Part shown: in pieces, positions 56,762-64,000 of the stretch | How positions within the stretch are numbered: the first letter of the stretch is position 1 | Layout: every line of letters begins with the position of its first letter | NCBI RefSeq assembly: GCF_022376445.1 | Contig: NW_025954982.1 | Span: 1 to 64,000 of the forward strand | Direction: 5' to 3' | DNA from: Fomitopsis serialis | Taxonomy: Eukaryota > Basidiomycota > Agaricomycetes > Polyporales > Fomitopsidaceae | Length of the DNA stretch: 64,000 nt | The notes under the pieces: model-generated | Database searches by the model: none | The model's input: the letters and a program-made list of their open reading frames with translations, nothing else | Told to the model about the DNA's origin: nothing | Made by a program: the position numbers and the translations under genes

Positions 56762-56854
56762 GCTCAGTGACATGTTGAGGCTCAGACAAATTCCCACTTG
56801 TAATGTCTACATGGGGCCTGACCCTCACAATGAAAGGAGAGAATAAACAAACAA
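56762..56854 (+). mobile_element. Very short LINE 3' tail
   Basis: It matches the 3' end of the 10.5-12.4 kb LINE: GCTCAGTGAC, TAATGTCTACATGGGGC, ACCCTCACAATGAAAGGAG and AGAATAAACAAACAAC, in the same order and spacing. Only about 90 bases remain, with no coding part. I found no convincing target-site duplication around it. Confidence 0.65.
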
Positions 56855-57330
56855 CCTTTGATCGTGCTACTACAAGTGACTGCATACTTAGCGCAAGTCC
56901 AGATCCGAGTCACCCGGCCTGATGGAGACGTCGTAAGTACTCGGCCCGTAAATAATTAGTACGTACTAAGACTTACCATGTCGGTCACCTACCTACTCCG
57001 CCATCGTGAACATTGCTCGCCTTTCTCTGGCAAACAGTACACCAGTATGCTACCACGATTCACAGCCACCTGCGCAGGTACTTACTGTGTGTTTTGCAGA
57101 AGATTTGCGCCCATGGTACTCGACTGACCGAGTAGTAGCCTAACTTACCCGGCCGAGATCCCGACATGAAACAAGTCAGTGAACTTGAAAAACAAGTGAA
57201 GAGTCTGACTCCCACAGTAACACAGGCCTCATCCCACGGATGGCAGGCACGGCGCAGTCGGCCTGTCAATATGCTCCTCATAAATTGGACGAGGTCATGC
57301 CGACCGTGAGTCCCCTTGTCCTCGCCCTCC

Positions 57331-59501
57331 ATGTCCGCACTGCCCGCTCTCAGCGTCCTCAACGCACTCTGCGGTGTCTCCGCGATATGGGTGCTGTCGA
57401 AGGCAATCCAGCTTCTGCGCCGGCGCGCACGCAGCACGCCGCTCGCGGGGCCGCCGAACCCGAGCTTCCTGCTTGGCGCAAGCAGATTCATCGTGAAATC
57501 GCCAGATGCGGGAGAACTGTACGAGGAGTGGTCTGAGAAGTACGGTGCTGTGTTTCGCATTCCTGCTACTTTGGGACTCTCTCGCATTGCGCTATGCGAC
57601 CCGAAGGCCGTCTTGCATTTCTATTCGCGGGAGACGTATGGATATGCGCACAGCACCATGGCCAAGAGGGCGATCGAGAACCTGGTAAGACATATCGTAT
57701 ATGGTGATCAACTCAAGCGGTCTAACATCGATTCGTGAAGGTCGGCAGAGGCGTGCTATGGGCCGAAGGAGACAGTCACAAGAGGTAGACAGGAAGTCAA
57801 CGACGCAGACTCCTACTTGTTTTGACGAATTTAAAGGCAGAGAAAAGCGTTGACTCCCGCCTTCAGCAACGCGGCCATCAGGAGGATGACTTCCGTCTTC
57901 TATGACTCGGCGTACAAGGTAGAGCGTGGCGTGTCGGGCAATGCGAATTTACTGACTGAGCAACACAGGTCAAGACAGCATGGGACAGCCTTCTAGAGTC
58001 GGAGCCAGGAGGTGATGCTGTGATCGACGTACAAGGCTGGTGCGTCATCTCTAATCTCGTGAGGTATCATCAATGAAGTGAGAATCCAACAGGATGAACC
58101 ATGTATCGTCAGTAAAGATCTGGGGCATTACGCGTGATGTACTGACCCTACACATAGGTTGGACACCATCGGCATAGCAGGCTTCTCGCATGACTTTGGC
58201 ACGCTGCAGGGCAAGCACTCAACAGTCGCCAACACATTTGATGCCTTTGGCACGCTCAAGCCGAGTCTCCTGGGTGGAATGCAGTTCGCCATAGGCATGG
58301 TCTTCCCATGGGTGCTCAAGATACCCACCGGATTCCGGCGGCTCGTCAACAAACTTAATGAAAACATGGGTGAGATCGCCCAGGAGCTGTTGGAGAACAC
58401 GCGGAAGGAGAGCGAGGGCGAGAGCAAGGCGGAAGAGAAGTCTATCATTGGGCTTCTGAGTAGGTGCATCAACGGGCATAGTCAGATGCGTACTGAAAGC
58501 GGACGGAACAGTCAAGGCTGAGAAGAGCGACTCGGAGTTGCAAATGTCGGAGGACGAGGTGTTGGCACAGGTAGCATCCAAATCGTCGTCATATGTCAAT
58601 ACCACTGAAAGTGACTTCTCAGATGAAAGTTCTCATCCTGGCTGGCTACGAGACTACATCAAGTAAGTCTCATCCGTCATCCTTCGATTGAGAACCACCT
58701 GACCGTTCAATAGTCAGCTTAACGGTCAGCTCGTTGGACTACGAATTGTTTTCGAACTGACGTAGTGAATCAGTGGTGTCTCTTGGAGCTCTGCAAAAAG
58801 CCCGAGATTCAGCAGAAATTGCGCGAGGAGCTATCCCAGTTCTCCGGCAGCGATCCGACCTGGGATCAATTCACCAATGGGCTGCCGTACGTTGATGCCG
58901 TCGTACACGAGACATTGCGACTCCACCCGCCTTTGGGCGAGACCACGCGCGTGGTACGTTCGCCACTCAAACAGCGAGGCACAGCTAACACCCTTTCCAG
59001 GCAACCGAAGACGACATCATCCCGCTCTCCTCGCCCGTGCGCACACCGAATGGCACGCTCGTCGACAGCATCGCCGTCCCGAAGGGCCAGCTCGTCACGG
59101 TGCCCATCCACATGATGAACAAGTGCGCGCGGTTCTGGGGCGCGGACGCGAAGGCGTTCAGACCCGAGCGCTGGCTGGACGAGGACGGGATTCCGAAGCG
59201 CGCGCAGGAGATCCAGGGGCACCGGCACCTGCTCACGTTCGTGGACGGCCCGAGGACGTGCCTTGGGCGGCACTTTGCGCTCGCTGAGTTCAAGGTTAGT
59301 CTCGATCGACCTGACAGGACCGGGGCTGACGTGGGAGCTGTGCGGTAGGCTGTACTGTCTGTGCTTATCCGGAACTACGCGTTTGAACTGAGAGATGGGC
59401 CGGACACGAAGACGGAGGTGAAACGGGGGATCTTGCCTAGGCCGAGTATTGTAGGAGAAGAGGGCGCGCGATTGCCCCTCAGGGTCAGGCGGCTGGACTG
59501 A
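57331..59501 (+). CDS. Cytochrome P450 monooxygenase (P450-2)
   Basis: It starts MSALPALSVLNALCGVSAIW (alternative ATG at 57316). A membrane helix is followed by PLAGPPNPSFLLGASR. Exons 2-3 give GVLWAEGDSHKR and RKALTPAFSNAA (helix C). Then LDTIGIAGFSHDFGTLQG, MKVLILAGYETTS (I-helix), the 11-nt microexon 58714-58724, WCLLELCKKPE, HETLRLHPPL (ExxR), FRPERWLDEDG and FVDGPRTCLGRHFALAEF with the haem Cys. The last exon has VLSVLIRNYAFEL and ends at 59501. All splice phases I traced agree. It is the closest in-window relative of P450-1 (opposite strand) and lies 760 bases before P450-3, with the methyltransferase beyond. Confidence 0.88.
58714..58724 (+). other. 11-nt microexon of P450-2
   Basis: TCAGCTTAACG lies between an intron ending CAATAG and one starting GTCAGC. 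It links TTS to WCLL in frame as TTSISLTWCLL. Confidence 0.8.
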
Positions 59502-60265
59502 GGTCATGTATTGCCAAGTATCGTCGGTGAGACGTGGAGTACTACGTTGGTGTTCAATCTGTTGTATAACTGGATGACTCTCCGTCGGCATTGCGATGTT
59601 CGTATAGCGAGTCGAACCTAGGCTCGCTGAGAACCAGAACGCGAGCCTGCGCGCGTATCTTATGCTAGATGGGTAAGTCGTCTTAAGCAGAACCTCGGGA
59701 CACTGACAACGTATGAAGACAGATTGAAACATAGGCTGCGCCAGCTGTCGTCAAATCTGCAGAGGCTAGTCACAGCCTGAGGGATCGACTAGTCAAATTT
59801 CAGCGAAAGCAAGAAGACTCGATGGGGGCGCTTGTATCATACACCTTCCGCGTTCATCAGTGCACCGGCGGGGATTTGCTGGGGCGAGGTACCCAAAGCA
59901 CAGAAGACCGTGTTTTTACTCGTTCCGCAGCTCTCGAGCGGCACACATACAAAACACAGTGACGATGGAAGCTAAGGAATTGGTGAGCTCGACTGCGCTG
60001 TGTTCATAAGAGGCGATCATCGTGGCACTGCTGACTCTATCATTTGCACTGCTGGATAGTGCCGCTGACGTCCAGCGGCACTTTTCATGATGACAGTGAT
60101 CTCAGCAGGACTCCGTCTGATTGACGTATGAGACACGACCTGATACTGACATACGACACTCGACTAGCTTCCCATCACTACAGCGTGTGTCGCGGCACCG
60201 CTCCCGAAGAGGTATATACAGTACATCGGGGTCACCAATGAATCTCGTTATACTTCGTCTCCGCA
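59502..60265. other. Intergenic between P450-2 and P450-3
   Basis: About 760 bases with no convincing gene. A TATATAC at 60213-60219 is a candidate TATA element for P450-3. Confidence 0.4.
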
Positions 60266-62539
60266 ATGTTATTCCTCGACTATTCTTCTACATCCAATAC
60301 CCTCCTTTTGCTCTTCGCTTCCTTGCTGCTGGTACACCTCGTATACCGTTACTCGCGACGGCTTCAAGCATCGACTACTCCGCTCAATGGACCACCAAAT
60401 CCCAGCTGGCTGTTTGGCGCAAGCAGACTCATTGCGAGATCCTCGGATCCAGGTGGTTTGTATGAGCAGTGGCAAGATCAATACGGGCCCGTGTACACCG
60501 TTCCGGCCACTTTTGGGAAACCATGCGTGGTCCTGTCCGATCCCAAGGCTATTCAGCATTTCTATGCCCGAGAGACAGAGGGCTACCAGCACACCCCTCT
60601 GTTAAGAGCACTTGCGGAGACTCTGGTGAGTCCAAAATCTTCAGTTTGGCCGCAGATGTAGGTGTTTATCAATTTTTGGGGCAAACAGATCGGACGCGGC
60701 CTCTTTTGGGCCGAAGGTGACACACATCGAAGGTACAGTGTGATTGAGGGCATGCGCTGACCGCTTCAAGTTCTCACCTTGGCCTCATACCTCCCTAGGC
60801 ACAGAAAGGCGCTGGCGCCTGCTTTCAGCCTTGCAGCACTTAAGGACATGCTGCCTATATTCCATGATACTGCACACAAGGTATGACGATGTCGTTTGGG
60901 TTTGAGGCCTATTGCATAACGGTTCCTCCAGGTGCAAGCGGCCTGGGATAACATAATATTGGCGCAATCTCCCAGCAGTGACTCGGCTATAGTTGATGTT
61001 CATTCTTGGTAAGCTACTCCGCGCTCGATTTGTTTTGGAACACAGTACAGACTTCTTCTGGACGTAGGATGAATCGTGTATCGTGAGTTCGTTCCTCCCG
61101 ACTCGGGTCAGCACACCGTGATCCAAGTTCGACCCGTAGCTTCGACACGTTCGGGGTCACAGGCTTCGGGCGCGATTTTGGCACGCTTCGCGGAGAGCAC
61201 AACACCGTCATGAGCGCCATCGACGCCTTCAGCGGGATGAAGGCCGACTTCGCCGGCTGTTCTCAATTTATCCTTGGCCTGGTCTTCCCATTGGTGCTCA
61301 GGTTCCCTACAGCCTTTCGTCGCATCAGTGACCAATTCGACGCCGGTATGAGCGACGTTGTGAACGAGATACTCGCAGAGGCACGTGAGGAGAAACAGAT
61401 TGTATGCAACAGTAGAGATCGGTCTATCATGGGACTGCTGCGTGCGTATGGGTAACGTACTACGGCTCACAGTTGTCTATGTGACTGACGAGTTGTCTTG
61501 CAGTCAAGGCCGAGAAGAGCAGTTCTGAGCTGCGTATGTCATCGGAGGAGATCCTGGCACAGGTGCGTCAAGGCATGACATCGCTGAAAACTGGACACTC
61601 CTAAATTTGGTCGTGATACCCAGATGAAGCTCCTGATGGTGACAGGCTACATAACCACGTCGAGTGAGTACACGTGATTGCTGCATCTCTGCCTGGTTGA
61701 TTAAGCCGCGAATAGACTGCTTGATGGTACACCAAGCATCCATTATACTCGCAGTCTGCTGCTAAAATATCCTCGCTACGCAGTGGTGCCTCGTTGAGCT
61801 CTGCAAGAAGCCAGAAATACAGGACAAACTTCGTCTAGAAGTTTCACGGCTTCCTAGTGGCGACGCGGCATGGGAGCAGCTCATCGACGGGCTGCCATAT
61901 CTTGACGCCGTTCTTCACGAGACATTGCGCCTTCATCCGCCGTTGGGCGACACAACCCGCGTAGTGAGTGTATCGGATATTGTATAATCTACGGAAGCAC
62001 CTGACCGACCTTGATACTGCTAGGCTGTCGAGAACGACATCATCCCCCTTTTTCATCCCGTGAAAACAGCAACAGGCGCATCTGTTGATCGTATATTCAT
62101 CTCGAAGGGCCAACTCGTAACCGTGCCCATTCAAGCTATCAACACCTCGCCAAGATTCTGGGGACCCGACGCGAAGGAATTCCAGCCAGAGCGCTTCTTG
62201 ACGGAGGGCGGCATCCCAAAGCAAATCCCAGGACATAAGCATTTGTTGACGTTCGTCAGTGGCCCGCGACTATGTCTTGGCAGACACTACGCACTTGCTG
62301 AAGCGAAGGTGAGCAATCGTATTGTTCGCATGAACAGTCCGGTCAAGAAGACAGGCTGATGCTGTGATTTTAAGGCTGTGCTATGTTTGCTCGTCCGATC
62401 CTACGCGTTCGAGTTTGCGGATGGACCAGACACTCAAACTGGCATCAACGGATGGTTGTTGTCGAGGCCTATCATCCCGGGCGGAGACGGACAGAGCGTC
62501 CCTTTGAGAGTGCGCAGGCTAGATTCAACCTACGTATAA
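60266..62539 (+). CDS. Cytochrome P450 monooxygenase (P450-3)
   Basis: It starts MLFLDYSSTSNTLLLLFASL with a membrane helix. GPPNPSWLFGASRLIARS follows, then LFWAEGD-type helix C (LWAEGDTHRR) and RKALAPAFSLAAL. FDTFGVTGFGRDFGTLRG, KLLMVTGYITTS (I-helix: the usual acidic residue is replaced by Ile), the microexon 61716-61726, WCLVELCKKPE, HETLRLHPPLGDTTRV, FQPERFLTEGG and FVSGPRLCLGRHYALAEA with the haem Cys. It ends at 62539. The I-helix is usually AGxET/D T, but here it reads GYITTS, so proton delivery might be altered. It is more diverged from P450-1 and P450-2 than they are from each other. Confidence 0.85.
61716..61726 (+). other. 11-nt microexon of P450-3
   Basis: ACTGCTTGATG lies between acceptor GAATAG and donor GTACAC. 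Spliced, it reads TTSNCLMWCLV. The position and size are the same as in P450-1 and P450-2. Confidence 0.75.
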
Positions 62540-63098
62540 CCTCGTCGTAAGGTCAAAACTTTAGGCTACTTGACACGACACCTCACCGACTGAGCATGAT
62601 AAACTAGCATTAGTCCTTATAATACCGTGTTAATACGTAGCGTACGAGTCACAACACCACCGGCAGCGCTACCGTGACTACACGTACGTACTCATGTCGG
62701 CTATGTGGCCTTCAAGTGCAGTCACTGGCACGTCGATCTTTACCACACGATCACTGTCGGGCTCAGGAGGAGACTCAGACCAATTTCATGCCCTAGCATT
62801 GGGGTAGATCCGAGCGTAGTAATTCAGCCACATCGGGCAACTTACATCAAGGATGCTACGCTGGCATAGTATCCCCGGCACGCCGACGCCAGCTCAGCAC
62901 GACAGTATTATTTCTCCCGAGGCAGGCCCTAACGTAAATATCTTTGACGACGAAAGGGAGTTGTAGGTTCACAGCTGGCAGCTCGCCGAAGTAAGTGTTT
63001 CATCTATATCTCCATCGTCTATATCTCCATCTCGATGTCCAGTACCTGTTCTTTGCTAAGGTACGACATCACTACATACTCGTGTACATGAGACCTCA
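62540..63098. other. Intergenic between P450-3 and methyltransferase
   Basis: The genes converge here. No gene is seen; the repeated ATATCTCCATC near 63005-63032 is a short direct repeat. Confidence 0.4.
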
Positions 63099-64000
63099 CT
63101 ACAATCTCGTCACAGACCAGACAAGCTGCCAATAAGTATGATCCAGAGCACCTTTGGGAACGGGGAGCGTAGACAGTTCCGCCTCCACCTTAACGCTCCC
63201 CTTTTTGAAGACCGTCCCGTTCCAGAGCTCCTTCCACGACTCCGGTGAGTGGCAGAACATAGGCACCGGCTCACCGGTCGGGTGAATGATGATCGTGCTC
63301 TTGGTCGTATACGCGACGTGCTGGCCGAAGATCATCGACCCCGGGAGCGGGGACAGCAGGCCGGCAAGCGACTGCGCGATCTGCAGCTGCTTCTCCTCGC
63401 TGAAGAGGTGGAAGAAGTACGACGCGTGGATCGCGGAGAGCCTGCCAGTGAGCGGCGTGAGATTGGTAAGCGAGGACAGCTCCGGGTTGGACTTGGAACT
63501 CTCGAGCGGAGTATATATCGGCGCCGATGGTTTGAGGAAGGACGGGTCGAGCACGTCGCCTTGGACAAATGGGACGGGGAACACCCCCGGAGAGTCCTTG
63601 CACAACTGGTAGCCCATGTCCCAGAATTCTGGCAATGCGACTGAAGACATCGGAAGATGCAAGACAGACAGAGCAAGACAAACCTCTTCGAAGATCCGAA
63701 CCGATACAATTCTTGACGGGAAAACCGTCTAGTACTGGTTTGCGGATGGCGGTACCGACTGCAAAGCACTAATTAGCGCCAGATTCGGCGATTCACCGAC
63801 ACAGACACACTCACAGCATGTTCCCAAATCGAGGTAGAGAGCACCCTCCCTTTCTCTTCCGAGCTTCAGCAGGTCATAGTACACCGCGAAGCGAGACACC
63901 CTAAGTCTGTTAAAGCACGAAGGATGAGTGTTCCATGCTCAACGGTTGTGCGGAGGCACCAGTCGACTTGGATACCTCACGAAGTCGAACCAACGGATGC
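63099..64000 (-). CDS. SAM-dependent methyltransferase (partial, cut by right edge)
   Basis: The last exon (ending at 63099) reads EFWDMGYQLCKDSPGVFPVP, FVQGDVLDPSFL, AIHASYFFHLFSEEKQLQIA, LSPLPGSMIFGQHVAY, MFCHSPESWKELWNG and QLVWSVTRL. Upstream minus-strand exons toward 64000 add RFAVYYDLLKLGRE, ALYLDLGTC, VGTAIRKPVLDGFPVKNCIG and SDLRR. The class I SAM-binding loop DLGTC..VGTAIR is present. This matches a group of fungal methyltransferases near terpenoid and other secondary-metabolism genes. The gene continues past the right edge, so its start is missing. Next to two P450s, a shared pathway is possible but unproven. Confidence 0.72.

Overview
The window is nuclear DNA of a filamentous basidiomycete, most likely an Agaricomycete and perhaps a polypore. 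The evidence is the gene structure (dense genes cut by many introns of about 45-70 nt), the families present (basidiomycete P450s, fungal kinase-like paralogs, a PCL cyclin, a fungal O-methyltransferase type) and the transposon load (a KDZ transposase fragment, a TET/JBP-type DNA dioxygenase, a Tad-like LINE). There is no bacterial operon structure. Species is not determinable from the sequence alone.

Left arm, 1-12.4 kb, is repeat- and transposon-rich. It holds the C-terminal end of a KDZ transposase (+, cut by the window edge), a 25-bp minisatellite nested in a 215-bp higher-order repeat, a small spliced hypothetical gene (+), a TET/JBP-type 2OG-Fe(II) dioxygenase gene (-) with an apparent frameshift, an 88-bp GC-rich tandem array, and a short exon that may be the N-terminus of another KDZ protein (-). 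Two tandem paralogs of an unrecognised family (-), degenerate repeats, and a 5'-truncated LINE with a 13-bp target-site duplication follow.

12.5-32 kb holds three tandem kinase-like paralogs (-), of which two carry frameshifts, then a P450 (-), a conserved hypothetical gene (-), about 4 kb with only one convincing small gene (+), two tandem short-chain dehydrogenases (-) and another conserved hypothetical gene (-).

33-46 kb holds a PCL-type cyclin (+), an alpha/beta-hydrolase esterase (+), a tandem array of four diverged coiled-coil genes that share a C-terminal domain (+), and a small protein with hydrophobic ends (+).

46.5-64 kb holds a SAMHD1-like dNTP triphosphohydrolase (+) preceded by five ACGCGT boxes, a PPR protein (-), a WD40-inositol 5-phosphatase (+), a second LINE 3' tail, two more P450s (+) and a methyltransferase (-) cut by the right edge. 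The three P450s share an 11-nt microexon, so they are close paralogs split across the window. The two P450s and the methyltransferase sit together and could act in one secondary-metabolism route, but this is inference. The most unusual parts are the KDZ plus TET/JBP neighbourhood, the four-gene coiled-coil array and the ACGCGT cluster before the dNTPase gene.
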